This document shows positions 50,587-60,122 of a DNA stretch of 64,000 bases, piece after piece. Each line of letters opens with the position of its first letter. The stretch's first letter is position 1. The DNA is from Parasporobacterium sp. (GTDB taxonomy: Bacteria; Bacillota; Clostridia; Lachnospirales; Lachnospiraceae), in contig JAFUBX010000036.1 in the NCBI GenBank assembly GCA_017459985.1, positions 62,001 through 126,000 of the forward strand, given 5' to 3'. Both the position numbers and the translations under genes were made by a program. The notes beneath the pieces were generated by a model. That model saw only the letters and a program-made list of their open reading frames with translations. It was not told the origin of the DNA and did no database searches.

Positions 50587-52410
50587 TTACGCTTTGTGGC
50601 GTACGATCCGTTTCGGAACGTCCTTTTCCTCTTCCACCACAGTGCCTACCCGGAAGGTGTCACGGCCTGCATAGGTTGTATGCAGAAGTTCGTGTGCAAT
50701 GTGGGAGTTCGGCTCCTTCAGGAACTTGTCATACAGTTCCTTGATCTGCGGATTGTTGTGGGACTGACGGATCGCCTGCCGCTCATCTTCACTGTACAGA
50801 GCATTGGCACGTTTCTGACGATAGTTGTCAATGATATCCAGATCCTCATTCGGCAGGAAGCAGTGTCTGATGTACGGCATACCGCCGCCATTGACACAGC
50901 CGCCCGGACAGCACATAATCTCAATGAAATGATACTTGCTGGTGCCTTCCTTGATCTGATCCAGAAGCACTTTGGCATTTCTCATGCCGCTGGTGATCGC
51001 CACATTCACGGTCATGCCGCCCATTTCCAGAGAAGCTTCCCGGATATCTTCGAATCCACGGACCTCCTTGAACTCAATCGGATCGTGCTCCTTGCCCTCC
51101 AGTACATAATAAGCAGTACGAAGAGCCGCCTCCATAACACCTCCGGTCACGCCGAAGATAACGCCGGCGCCGGAGTAATCGCCCATGATGTCCTGATCAT
51201 ATTCTTCATCCGGAAGTTTATGGAACAGGATCCCGGCGCGTTTGATCATGTCGCTCAATTCTCTGGTGGTAACGACCGCATCCACATCCTTGATTCCGTC
51301 CTTGATCATCTGCGGACGTTCCTTCTCAAACTTCTTGGCCGTACAGGGCATGATGGAAACAACGAAGATGTCCTTCGGATCAATTCCCTTCTGCTGCGCA
51401 TAATAGCTCTTCAGGATGGCACCTTGCATCATATGCGGAGATTTGCAGGATGATACATGGGGAAGAAGATCGTCATAGTAGGTCTCTGCATAATTGATCC
51501 ATCCCGGTGAGCAGGATGTGATCATCGGAAGAACACCTCCGTTTTTCACTCTGTCAAGAAGCTCGGTTGCTTCTTCCATAATGGTAAGGTCTGCGCCGAA
51601 ATCGGTATCATAGACCTTCTCAAATCCCAGACGTTTCAATGCTGCAACCATCTTGCCGGTCACCGGAGTTCCGATCGGAAGTCCGAATTCCTCGCCAAGG
51701 GCTGCTCTGACAGCCGGCGCGGTCTGGACGATCACATGTTTTCCGGATGCCATGGCATGATAGATCTTGTCATCTTCGGGCTTGCTCATCAAAGCTCCGG
51801 TCGGACAGACAGATACGCACTGTCCGCACATCAGACACGGTGATTCTGCCAGGGAAATATTGTTGACCGGGCCGACGATGGTGTCAAATCCGCGGTTAAT
51901 AAATCCGAGAACACCTTTGCCATGGGCCTGCTCGCAGCGGACAATACATCTGCCGCACAGGATACACTTGCTGGTATCACGGATAATGGAAGGACTTAAT
52001 TCATCATAGGTGGTTTCGGTTTTCTCGCCCTTGAACATATCCTCCCGGGCACCGACCAGCTTTGCCACATGAAGCAGCTCGCAGCGGCCGTTCTTATCGC
52101 AGGCCTGACAGTTGGATGCATGGTTGCTCAGAATGACCTCCACACTATAGCGTCTGGCTTCCAAGGCCTTCGGAGAGGAAATCTTGACTTCCATACCCTC
52201 ACTGACGGGATAGACACAGGATGCAACCAGCCCTCTGGCTCCTGTTGCTTCCACAAGACAGACACGGCAGGAGCCGCGGCTGCATTCTCCATCATGGAAG
52301 GAACACAGGGTAGGGATCTCATAACCGCACTGACGGGCAGCCTGAAGGATGGTAATGCCTTCTTCCACCTGATAGGATACGCCTTCAATTTTGATGTTAA
52401 CTTTGCTCAT
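50587..52410 (-). CDS. hydA: NADH-dependent [FeFe] hydrogenase, catalytic subunit HydA
   Basis: A 607-residue protein. Order: N-terminal [2Fe-2S] ferredoxin domain (CSFHDGECSRGSCRVC, residues 36-51), His/Cys cluster segment (SNCQACDKNGRC, 99-110), two [4Fe-4S] clusters (CILCGRCIVRC, CLMCGQCVSVC), then the H-cluster domain with TSCSPGW (298-304), MPCTAKK (354-360) and MCCPGGC (499-505), and a C-terminal tail. The second residue after the first H-cluster Cys is Ser where classical enzymes have the proton-relay Cys (TSCCP). With HydB and HydC it forms the trimeric enzyme that couples NADH and ferredoxin to H2 (bifurcating or NADH-dependent). Confidence 0.96.
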   Translation of the reverse strand: MSKVNIKIEGVSYQVEEGITILQAARQCGYEIPTLCSFHDGECSRGSCRVCLVEATGARGLVASCVYPVSEGMEVKISSPKALEARRYSVEVILSNHASNCQACDKNGRCELLHVAKLVGAREDMFKGEKTETTYDELSPSIIRDTSKCILCGRCIVRCEQAHGKGVLGFINRGFDTIVGPVNNISLAESPCLMCGQCVSVCPTGALMSKPEDDKIYHAMASGKHVIVQTAPAVRAALGEEFGLPIGTPVTGKMVAALKRLGFEKVYDTDFGADLTIMEEATELLDRVKNGGVLPMITSCSPGWINYAETYYDDLLPHVSSCKSPHMMQGAILKSYYAQQKGIDPKDIFVVSIMPCTAKKFEKERPQMIKDGIKDVDAVVTTRELSDMIKRAGILFHKLPDEEYDQDIMGDYSGAGVIFGVTGGVMEAALRTAYYVLEGKEHDPIEFKEVRGFEDIREASLEMGGMTVNVAITSGMRNAKVLLDQIKEGTSKYHFIEIMCCPGGCVNGGGMPYIRHCFLPNEDLDIIDNYRQKRANALYSEDERQAIRQSHNNPQIKELYDKFLKEPNSHIAHELLHTTYAGRDTFRVGTVVEEEKDVPKRIVRHKA

Positions 52411-52426
52411 GATTCTCCCTCCTTTC

Positions 52427-54292
52427 CTATTCTACTCTGATTGCATTGAACTTACAGGTATGCACACAGGTACCGCACTTCACGCACTTCTCCTGATCGA
52501 CCACGAACGGAGTCTTGCCGGGCACGCCGCTGATGGCCTCCACCGGACATGCTCTGGAACATGCGGAGCATTTCTTACAGATATCCGGATCGATCACGAA
52601 GCGGATCATTCCCTTACATACCTTGGAAGGACATTTCTTATCAACTACATGAGCAATATATTCTTCCCTGAAGTTGCGCATGGTGGACTGGATCGGGTTG
52701 GCCGCCGTCTGTCCCAGCGCGCACAGAGAATTGGACTTGCAGACTGCACTTAACACTTCCAGGTCATCGAAATCCTGCAGCGAGCCTCTGCCGTCGGTGA
52801 TCCGTTCCAGGATCTCCAGCATACGCTTGGTTCCGATCCGGCAGGGAGAACATTTGCCGCAGCTCTCGTCCCGGATAAATCCCATATAGAATTTGGCCAC
52901 GTCAACCATACAGTTGTCTTCGTCCATGACAATGGCGCCGCCGGATCCCATCATGGAGCCTGCTGCCACCATATTGTCAAAATCGATCGGAGTATCCAGC
53001 ATATCGGCCGGAAGAGATCCGCCGGAAGGTCCGCCGGTCTGGATCGCCTTGAACTCTTTTCCGTTCTGAATGCCGCCGCCGATCTCATAGATCAGTTCTC
53101 TTAAGGTGATTCCCATCGGGATCTCCACCAGTCCGACATTATTGACCTTGCCTCCGAGGCAGAACACCTTGGTTCCGGGGCTCTTCTCAGTTCCGTACTG
53201 ACGGAAATTCTCGACGCCCTCTCTCAGAATATAAGGAACGGTGGCCAGAGTCTCCACGTTATTTACGATGGTCGGTTTGCCCCACAGACCGGAAACAGCC
53301 GGGAACGGCGGTCTCGGACGCGGCATACCTCTCTGTCCCATGATGGAATTCAGAAGGGCGGTCTCCTCGCCGCAGACGAAGGCGCCGGCGCCAAGTCTGA
53401 CATGGGCGTGGAAACTGAATCCGCTGCCCAGAATGTTGTCACCCAGAAGTCCTGATTCTTCTGCCTGTTTGATAGCAGACCGTACTCTGCGGACGGCCAC
53501 CGGATACTCAGCACGGATATAAAAATACCCTTCACTTGCACCGATCGCATAACCGGCTATTGCCATACCTTCAATGACGGCCAGCGGGTTGTCCTCCAGG
53601 ATGCTTCTGTCCATGAACGCACCCGGGTCGCCTTCATCACCGTTGCAGACCACGTATTTCTCAGTGTCATTGGAAGCTGCCGCGAATTTCCATTTCATTC
53701 CGGTGGGGAATCCGCCGCCGCCGCGGCCTCTGAGGCCAGAATCCAGAACGGTCTGCCAGACCTCCTCCGGTTTCATGGACAACGCATTCATCAGTCCCTG
53801 ATAACCGTCAACCGCCAGTGCTTCTTCGATCTTATTGGGATCGATGACACCGCAGCCATGCAGAGCGATCCGTTTCTGTTTTCTGTAGAACGGATAGTCC
53901 TCCAGCTTCCGGATCTTCTCTTTGGTCTGAGGATCTTCATAGACCAGATGATCCACGATCATGTTGTCCCGGATATCCTTGACAACGATCTCCTCCACAT
54001 TATAGGCAGAAACCAGACGATAGGTCACATCCTCCGGATAGATCCGGACGAAGGGGCCTTCGGAACAGAGGCCGAAGCATCCGACGACACGGATCTCCGC
54101 CTTATCCTGCAGCTTGAAATTTTCGAGACATTCCTCGAATCGTTTCTTAATCTCCATGGTTCCGCCGGACATACATCCGGTTCCGCCGCAGAGGCAGATA
54201 TACTTCTTTCCGTCTTTTCCGCTGAATTTCGCTTTCAGTTCGGCTGCATAACGGGCTGCATCTTTTCTGAGTTCTTCACAGCTTGTATACAT
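52427..54292 (-). CDS. hydB: NADH-dependent [FeFe] hydrogenase, NuoF-like subunit HydB
   Basis: A 621-residue flavoprotein. An N-terminal thioredoxin-like [2Fe-2S] domain (CLCGGTGCMSGG, CFGLCSEGP) is followed by the NuoF core with the FMN/NADH loop GLRGRGGGGFPTGMKW and DEGDPGAFMDR, an SLBB domain, the N3-type cluster ESCGKCSPCRIGT, and a C-terminal two-cluster ferredoxin (CKKCSACSRACP, CVKCGTCVHTC). It overlaps hydC by one base and precedes hydA. NADH enters here. Confidence 0.95.
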   Translation of the reverse strand: MYTSCEELRKDAARYAAELKAKFSGKDGKKYICLCGGTGCMSGGTMEIKKRFEECLENFKLQDKAEIRVVGCFGLCSEGPFVRIYPEDVTYRLVSAYNVEEIVVKDIRDNMIVDHLVYEDPQTKEKIRKLEDYPFYRKQKRIALHGCGVIDPNKIEEALAVDGYQGLMNALSMKPEEVWQTVLDSGLRGRGGGGFPTGMKWKFAAASNDTEKYVVCNGDEGDPGAFMDRSILEDNPLAVIEGMAIAGYAIGASEGYFYIRAEYPVAVRRVRSAIKQAEESGLLGDNILGSGFSFHAHVRLGAGAFVCGEETALLNSIMGQRGMPRPRPPFPAVSGLWGKPTIVNNVETLATVPYILREGVENFRQYGTEKSPGTKVFCLGGKVNNVGLVEIPMGITLRELIYEIGGGIQNGKEFKAIQTGGPSGGSLPADMLDTPIDFDNMVAAGSMMGSGGAIVMDEDNCMVDVAKFYMGFIRDESCGKCSPCRIGTKRMLEILERITDGRGSLQDFDDLEVLSAVCKSNSLCALGQTAANPIQSTMRNFREEYIAHVVDKKCPSKVCKGMIRFVIDPDICKKCSACSRACPVEAISGVPGKTPFVVDQEKCVKCGTCVHTCKFNAIRVE

Positions 54293-54780
54293 TATGCCTC
54301 CCCTCCTTTCTGGCGGTACTCAGCAATAATTCCTGCCACTTCATTCACCTGAACACGGGAATAAATCTTTCCATTGATCGTAACGGCAGGCGCTGCGGCA
54401 CAGGCGCCGAGGCAGCGCAGCGCGTCAATGGAGAACAGCCCGTCTTCAGTGGTCTCTCCCGGCCGGATCCCCAGGATCTCCGAAAACTGGTCAATGATCT
54501 GCTGTGCTCCCTTTACATAGCAGGCAGTTCCCAGACAGCAGCCGATCACGTATTTGCCCTTCGGTTCCTGGGAAAACAGCGAGTAAAAGGTTACGACGCC
54601 GTGGATCTCCGGAACGGAAATGCCGGTAAAGTCCGAAACGGCTTCCTGCACATCCATCGGAATATATCCGAATTCATTCTGGATATCACTCAGGATCATG
54701 ATCAGAGGTGTCTTCTCCTGCTCATAGCTGCTGCAGATCTCGCGGATCCTTGCAACAGCAGTGTCACTTAAGTGTGCCAT
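54292..54780 (-). CDS. hydC: NADH-dependent [FeFe] hydrogenase, NuoE-like subunit HydC
   Basis: A 162-residue thioredoxin-like [2Fe-2S] protein of the NuoE family. Cluster ligands are in CCLGTACYVKGA and RCLGACAAAP. TGISVPEIHGVVTFYSLF is the family's central segment. First gene of the operon; good GGGGAGG site before the ATG. Confidence 0.95.
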   Translation of the reverse strand: MAHLSDTAVARIREICSSYEQEKTPLIMILSDIQNEFGYIPMDVQEAVSDFTGISVPEIHGVVTFYSLFSQEPKGKYVIGCCLGTACYVKGAQQIIDQFSEILGIRPGETTEDGLFSIDALRCLGACAAAPAVTINGKIYSRVQVNEVAGIIAEYRQKGGEA

Positions 54781-54812
54781 AGTTCACTTCCTCCCCTTTT
54801 TATTACAAACAA

Positions 54813-54844
54813 AAACTATTGTATGGAATTCCATACAATAGTTT
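54813..54844. promoter_or_regulatory. Perfect 32-bp palindrome, operator of the hydCBA promoter
   Basis: The 16-bp arm AAACTATTGTATGGAA is followed at once by its exact complement, with no mismatch. It begins one base downstream of the -10 box, so it covers the expected transcription start. Because the transcript would start inside it, it is a DNA operator rather than an RNA hairpin. The core TTGTATGGAATTCCATACAA is longer by two bases than a standard Rex site (TTGT-N10-ACAA). Confidence 0.85.
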
Positions 54845-54845
54845 C

Positions 54846-54874
54846 ATAGTACTCTATCTGATGCTGTGTGTCAA
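54846..54874 (-). promoter_or_regulatory. Promoter of the hydCBA operon
   Basis: On the minus strand TTGACA (54,869-54,874) and TACTAT (54,846-54,851) are exactly 17 bp apart. It should be strong when the adjacent operator is empty. Confidence 0.85.
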
Positions 54875-54942
54875 TTCAAGTTATGTTTTTGTCATCATAG
54901 TTATCATTTTGTCAGCCCGGTTATTCCTTTGACAATGCTGCC

Positions 54943-57408
54943 TCAGGACCGCCGGTACTCGACCTTCCGCAGGATCTCGTCGATCTTTTTCGGAAGATCC
55001 GGGATCGGAGTGAAGAAAATTGCTCCGGCCAGATTGCTGGCGGCGTTGTTCTCCACTGTGGCAAGAACTTCGTCAAAGGCGCCCGGAACCGCCTCAGTCA
55101 GAGCCCGGACCGCATTCTCGTCCGCCACGATATCCTGGATATAGGTCTCTCCGCTGTAGGGGTGCAGAAAATCCACCGTCGGAACATAGGTATACTCGTA
55201 GGTCCCGGTCTTAAGTTCCGGCTCTTCGGATTCCGGATGATACGGAAGCACAAGATGCGCGCAAGCTCCCTCCGGCACCGTCACACGGACCTTCAGTTTT
55301 CCGTCCTCAAGGATCTTCCAACCGCTCTCCCAGGTACCCGCCGGAGAATCAAAGGCAAGACCGATTTCCTGCAGCCGGTAATTCGGATGCGGGCAGATCC
55401 GGGCCTTCTTCCATCCCGGGGCGGCGCTTTGCAGACCCGCAATGCAGGAGTACACCGCGCTGGCCACCGCTCCGTAGGAATAGTGGTTCAGGGAGTTCAT
55501 TCCCGTCGGGCTCAGAGTTCCGTCCGGCATCACGGAGTTCCAGCGTTCCCATATAGTGGTGGCCCCCAGATTGACCGCATACAGCCATCCCGGAAAGTCT
55601 TCCGTCAGCAGCATCCGGTAAGCGTCGTCATCCATACCGGCTTCAAACAGGGTCTGCAGCAGGAATCCTGTCCCGACAAATCCGGTCTTGAGCCTCAGCT
55701 TGTCCCTGCAAAGACGCTGTCTGAATCCTTCCAGGATCTTGTCCCTGTCCGGATACAGGCCGAAATGGATCGCCAGAATATACCCGGTCTGGGTATCAAT
55801 GCAGAGTCTTCCGTTGGGGGAGAAGAATTCCTGCCGGATCGCTGATTTGATCTCCTCCGCCAGGGCCTGATAGCGTTTGTGGTCCTCTTCCCGTTCCAGG
55901 ACAGCGGCAGCCTTTGCGGTCAGCTCTGTGGAATACCAGTAATACACAGTCCTCACATAAACATCATCGGTACCGCCCTTGAAAGCATTGGGACTTGCCC
56001 CGTCCAGTGCCAGCCAGTCTCCGAAGCAGTGTCCCTGCTTCAGGATATGGGTGCCTCCCTCCGCCTGGTCCTTTCCGATCAGCACCTCCAGATAGTCCCT
56101 CATCAGAGGATAGGCCTCTTCCAGATTTTCCCGGTTCCCATAGTGTTCATACATGGTCCAGGGAATGATGGTGGCGGCATCCGCCCAGGCAGGCCCTCCC
56201 GGCGCTCCATCCTTCAGGCATGGGCTGAACATGGCCACATCCCCCTGCAGATAGGTCACCTGATCATACCTCAGATCCCGGAGAAACTTCTTATAAAAAT
56301 CCTCACAGTTCATATGGAAGCAGGCCGTATCGGCAAATACCTGGGCATCTCCAGTCCAGCCCAGACGCTCGTCCCTCTGGGGGCAGTCCGTCGGCACATC
56401 CAGGAAATTTCCCCGCTGGCCCCACAGAGAATTTTCCAGGAGGCGGTTCAGTTTGTCATTGGAGGTATGAACCGTCATGGTCCCGGGAAGATCTGTATAC
56501 AGCACCACGCCGGTCACATCCTCCGCCCGGATCTCTTCCTCCGATTCCACCAGAGCATAGCGGAACCCGAAATACGTAAACATCGGTTCCACATCCCGTT
56601 CGGTGCCGTCCGAAATATAAGTAAATCCGCCGTTGGCACTGCGGTAGTTGGAATTGCAGAAGCACTCGTCGATCAGGATCTCGCCGAAGGTCAGATGAAT
56701 CTTATTTCCCTTCTTCAGACGGCTGTGGATCCGGACGATCCCGGCCATATTCTGTCCGAAATCCAGGATCTTCTCCCCTTTGGGAGAGATGATCAGCTCA
56801 GGCTTCAGTTCCATTTTGGCCCGGACCGGCGGACAGATCTCCGGGATCAGATGAAATGTTTTATCCGTGATTCTGCAGGATACGGCATCGCCTACAGCCG
56901 CCGCTCCCTCCACAATAGCCATATCCTCCGGCGCGCCGAAGGTATCATCCCGGACTTCTCCGTCATAGATGGAATTGGAACGGATACAGCTCTTCCGGGC
57001 GGTCCAGCTGTCATCCGTACAGATCCGGCATTCTCCGCCGTCCGCCATACAAACCTGCAGTTTTGCAGCCAGGAGATATTCCTCTCCCCAGATCCGATCT
57101 CCCGGCATCAGTCCGAAGCGGCCTTTATACCAGCCGTTTCCCAGATATACCTCGATCCGGTTCTCTCCGGATGTCAGCAAAGATGCCACATCCAGTTCCT
57201 GATACCTAAGATATCCGTCATAATCATTGAATCCCGGAGTCAGGTAGGCATCGCCGGCTTTCTTTCCGTTAATAAATGCCTGGTAAAGCCCCAGTCCCGT
57301 GATCTGCAGCACCGCCGTTTCCGGCTGTTTCTCAAGGGAAAAGATCTTTGTGAATTTCGGTGATTCTTTGATATCTGAAGTGATAAACGGTACCCGCTCC
57401 AAAGCCAT
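54943..57408 (-). CDS. Alpha-L-rhamnosidase (GH78), cytoplasmic
   Basis: About 821 residues with no signal peptide. Order: N-terminal beta-sandwich with GLGLYQAFINGKKAGDAYL and GNGWYKGRFG, concanavalin-like middle part (LDFGQNMAGIVRI), then the (alpha/alpha)6 catalytic domain with DCPQRDERLGWTGDAQVF, whose Asp/Glu cluster includes the general acid, and GATTIWERWNSVMPDG, whose Glu is the probable base. A C-terminal beta domain closes the protein. It removes terminal rhamnose from imported glycosides. AGGAGG precedes the ATG at 57,408. Encoded behind the GH3 gene and an ABC transporter. Confidence 0.93.
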   Translation of the reverse strand: MALERVPFITSDIKESPKFTKIFSLEKQPETAVLQITGLGLYQAFINGKKAGDAYLTPGFNDYDGYLRYQELDVASLLTSGENRIEVYLGNGWYKGRFGLMPGDRIWGEEYLLAAKLQVCMADGGECRICTDDSWTARKSCIRSNSIYDGEVRDDTFGAPEDMAIVEGAAAVGDAVSCRITDKTFHLIPEICPPVRAKMELKPELIISPKGEKILDFGQNMAGIVRIHSRLKKGNKIHLTFGEILIDECFCNSNYRSANGGFTYISDGTERDVEPMFTYFGFRYALVESEEEIRAEDVTGVVLYTDLPGTMTVHTSNDKLNRLLENSLWGQRGNFLDVPTDCPQRDERLGWTGDAQVFADTACFHMNCEDFYKKFLRDLRYDQVTYLQGDVAMFSPCLKDGAPGGPAWADAATIIPWTMYEHYGNRENLEEAYPLMRDYLEVLIGKDQAEGGTHILKQGHCFGDWLALDGASPNAFKGGTDDVYVRTVYYWYSTELTAKAAAVLEREEDHKRYQALAEEIKSAIRQEFFSPNGRLCIDTQTGYILAIHFGLYPDRDKILEGFRQRLCRDKLRLKTGFVGTGFLLQTLFEAGMDDDAYRMLLTEDFPGWLYAVNLGATTIWERWNSVMPDGTLSPTGMNSLNHYSYGAVASAVYSCIAGLQSAAPGWKKARICPHPNYRLQEIGLAFDSPAGTWESGWKILEDGKLKVRVTVPEGACAHLVLPYHPESEEPELKTGTYEYTYVPTVDFLHPYSGETYIQDIVADENAVRALTEAVPGAFDEVLATVENNAASNLAGAIFFTPIPDLPKKIDEILRKVEYRRS

Positions 57409-57426
57409 AACAGTTCCTCCTTGCAT

Positions 57427-59121
57427 TTAAAACCTGGTATCCCATAATCCGCAGAAAGGATCGATCGGTGAAACGCCCTGAAACTCGCTCCGCCCCAGGA
57501 TCTTTTCCACCACTGCCTCAATCACATGGGGCGAATGGCAGTATCCGTTGATATAAGTATGGATCATCGGAACATCCTGCAGATGATAGGGATTTCCCAC
57601 ACTGATAAACAGGGTCGGCACCTCCTGGGCAAACCACGGGATATTGTTGCCTGCTCCGAACAGCGTATGCCAGTTGATCCTGGCGGTTGTCTTGTTGGAA
57701 GCATTTTCAATATTACCAATATAGATTACCAGATCGTAAAGCTTTTTGAAATCCTCAACCGCGCTGTTCTGGAAAATCGTTTCCAGCGTCTCCGGCACAT
57801 ACTCCGTCACTTCAAATCCTTCCTTCGTCAGAAGCTCCGTAAACTGCGCCTTTACCCGGTCATTGGAGTCAAAGTCTCCCAGGATTTCCAGGAGCACTTT
57901 CCTGTGTTTCTCCGGGGAAACGGGCAGAAGCTGCACCGTGTCCTTCACAAGGGTCACGCCCTTGTCCGCGCACTCCCGGGCCCAGCGCTGATGCTCTTCG
58001 CAGGAGACGACCTTCAGATCCTCCCGGGTCCGGAAAATGCTGCCGTCCGCTTTTTTCTCCGGCAGATGCATGGCCGCCTTAACCGCCAGAATCCGGGTAA
58101 CGGCTTCATCCAGACGCTTCCGGCTCAGCCGCCCGTTTCGGATTCCTTCCTTCATATACCGGATATCCTCATCCAGGTCCTTGGTAAAGAGAAGTACATC
58201 CGCTCCGTTCTCAATGGCATCCGGAACGCTCTCCCTGCGGACCGTATTGGACAGAAGTCCCACCATCGGAGAAGCGTCGGTGGAGATCAGTCCATTGAAT
58301 CCCAGCTCGCCCCGCAGATACCCGGTCATGATATTTCTGGAATTGGAGGCGGGGATTACCTTCTCACAGGGTTTGCCGTCAAAGAACTCCTCCATGGCCG
58401 GCATGGCCACATGGCCCACCATGGCCGTAATGGCGCCTTCCTCTATCATGGTCCGGTAGATCCGTCCGTAGGTGTTCTCCCATTCCTCCAGGTTCATGGT
58501 ATTGGCACTGGTCATCAGATGCTGATCCCGGTAATCCACGCCATCTCCGGGAAAATGCTTGATGGAATAGATCATTCCGCTTTCGCTAACCCCTTTGATA
58601 TACTGCCGGCCCATTCGGATGACCCGGTCCGGATCATTGCCATAGGTCCGGACATTGGTGATGGGATTCAGGTAATTCAGGTCCAGATCCAGCACCGGCG
58701 CAAAGGCCCAGTTGGCACCGACCGCGCTGCCCTCGTCTCCGCAGATCCTGCCCAGACGATAGGCCTGTTCCTCCTCGTCCGTGGCGGCGATCAGCATCTG
58801 CCGGCCCATGTAGGTGCCTTCCTTCATGATACCGTTTCCGCCATCCTCGAAGTTGGCGGCGATCAGAACCGGAACCCGGGATTTTTCCTGCAGATAATTA
58901 CAGGCGTCCTGGGTCTGCTCCGCCCCGTTGACCCGCATCATCACCGCACCGAACCGGTAGCTGCCCAATGTCTGGTCGATGAACTCTTTGCTTACAAACT
59001 GCAGCAGCGGGCAGAACAGCTGCTCTGCTTTCTCATCCTCCGTCATATCCGCCAGGGTCTGTTCCACCCAGGCGATCTGACTGTCATCCAGATAAAACGG
59101 TTTTGCTTTCAGATCGATCAT
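57427..59121 (-). CDS. GH3 glycoside hydrolase (beta-glucosidase/N-acetylglucosaminidase type)
   Basis: A 564-residue GH3 protein without signal peptide. IAANFEDGGNG, WAFAPVLDLDLNYLNPITNV, SIKHFPGDGVDYRDQHLM and the nucleophile segment GLISTDASPMVG are seen. The KHFPG-x-G…D-x-H loop is like the Asp-His dyad of NagZ-type N-acetylglucosaminidases, though glucosidase action is possible. It overlaps the stop of the upstream permease gene by 4 nt, so it belongs firmly to the transporter operon. Confidence 0.88.
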   Translation of the reverse strand: MIDLKAKPFYLDDSQIAWVEQTLADMTEDEKAEQLFCPLLQFVSKEFIDQTLGSYRFGAVMMRVNGAEQTQDACNYLQEKSRVPVLIAANFEDGGNGIMKEGTYMGRQMLIAATDEEEQAYRLGRICGDEGSAVGANWAFAPVLDLDLNYLNPITNVRTYGNDPDRVIRMGRQYIKGVSESGMIYSIKHFPGDGVDYRDQHLMTSANTMNLEEWENTYGRIYRTMIEEGAITAMVGHVAMPAMEEFFDGKPCEKVIPASNSRNIMTGYLRGELGFNGLISTDASPMVGLLSNTVRRESVPDAIENGADVLLFTKDLDEDIRYMKEGIRNGRLSRKRLDEAVTRILAVKAAMHLPEKKADGSIFRTREDLKVVSCEEHQRWARECADKGVTLVKDTVQLLPVSPEKHRKVLLEILGDFDSNDRVKAQFTELLTKEGFEVTEYVPETLETIFQNSAVEDFKKLYDLVIYIGNIENASNKTTARINWHTLFGAGNNIPWFAQEVPTLFISVGNPYHLQDVPMIHTYINGYCHSPHVIEAVVEKILGRSEFQGVSPIDPFCGLWDTRF

Positions 59122-60104
59122 ATTGTCTCCTTCCGTTTAAACGCCTTCTTGATCATATGGATCCAGTTCATGCCCTGGGCGGACACCACATTCAGCATCA
59201 GAATGAAGATACCCGTCACGATGGTGGCGATGGCAGCTCCTGTTTCATTGGAGAAGACTGCTTTCAGGCCATAGTTCAGCAGGCACAGGGTAATGGAACC
59301 CATGATGATGCCGATGGTGTCTCCGCAGAAATTCACCAGCATCAGGCCGATAAATACGGGCAGAATGTTGCTGAACAGTTCCCCGACGGTGGTCAGGGAG
59401 GAGAAGGAGGCATTGTGGATGCTCTTGGTCAGCCAGATGATGGTGGCCAGGCCAAACAGAAGGCCGCTGAAGATATAGGAGATGATGACGTTTTTATTCT
59501 CATTGATTCCGATATTCACCGCCGACTGCTGATTGTTGGACAGCAGCACCGCCTGTTTGCCGGTGGTGGTGAAATAGCTGTAGAACGCATAGATCGCGAT
59601 GGCGATCACCAGCGGGATCAGCACCATCGGGAAGGTGGCAAATACCCGGAGCGTCATGTTGGGAACCAGGTTGACGCCGGTGCCGTTATACAGAAGACAG
59701 GTGATGGACTCATACAGCATGGCCATGCCAATGGTGGCAATGATGATCGGCAGCCGGCCGTAGACATACAGGAAGGATACCAAAAGACTCAGAACCACGC
59801 AGATGGCCAGAGCCAGCACCACCATCAAAAGCACATTGTTGCCGGAGTCCCGGGCAATGTTGCCCGCCAGAATCCCGGCGATCAGCATGATGGCACCGCC
59901 GGAGAAGTCAAACCGTCCGCATTTGAACTGCAGACCGATCCCCAGGGCGCAGGTGATGGACACCGCGATATCCACCGACAGCGTTTTCCACATGGCCCAG
60001 GTGCCGAAGAACATTTTCCCGTTGGCGTAGCAGAGGATCATCATGACGATATACATACCTACTGGAAGCATCAGCGTGCCTCCGATTTTCTTTAAGATCT
60101 TCAT
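59118..60104 (-). CDS. Ribose-type ABC transporter permease, second copy
   Basis: A 328-residue RbsC-family (BPD_transp_2) permease with about nine membrane segments, for example LMLPVGMYIVMMILCYANG and AIMLIAGILAGNIA. The segment VNIGINENKNVIISYIFSG replaces the usual RbsC coupling loop. It is less like RbsC than the neighbour at 60,123 and forms a heterodimer with it, as expected when two permease genes occur together. GGAGGAG precedes the ATG. Confidence 0.88.
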   Translation of the reverse strand: MKILKKIGGTLMLPVGMYIVMMILCYANGKMFFGTWAMWKTLSVDIAVSITCALGIGLQFKCGRFDFSGGAIMLIAGILAGNIARDSGNNVLLMVVLALAICVVLSLLVSFLYVYGRLPIIIATIGMAMLYESITCLLYNGTGVNLVPNMTLRVFATFPMVLIPLVIAIAIYAFYSYFTTTGKQAVLLSNNQQSAVNIGINENKNVIISYIFSGLLFGLATIIWLTKSIHNASFSSLTTVGELFSNILPVFIGLMLVNFCGDTIGIIMGSITLCLLNYGLKAVFSNETGAAIATIVTGIFILMLNVVSAQGMNWIHMIKKAFKRKETI

Positions 60105-60122
60105 AATCTGTTCTCCTCCTTT

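Noticed and set aside
54813..54844. The 32-bp palindrome as a transcription terminator or attenuator
   Set aside because: The predicted transcription start falls inside it, so the RNA would lack one arm; on the other strand no gene ends here.
57526..59274. Plus-strand ORFs opposite the GH3 and permease genes
   Set aside because: Shadows of well-recognised minus-strand genes in GC-rich sequence.
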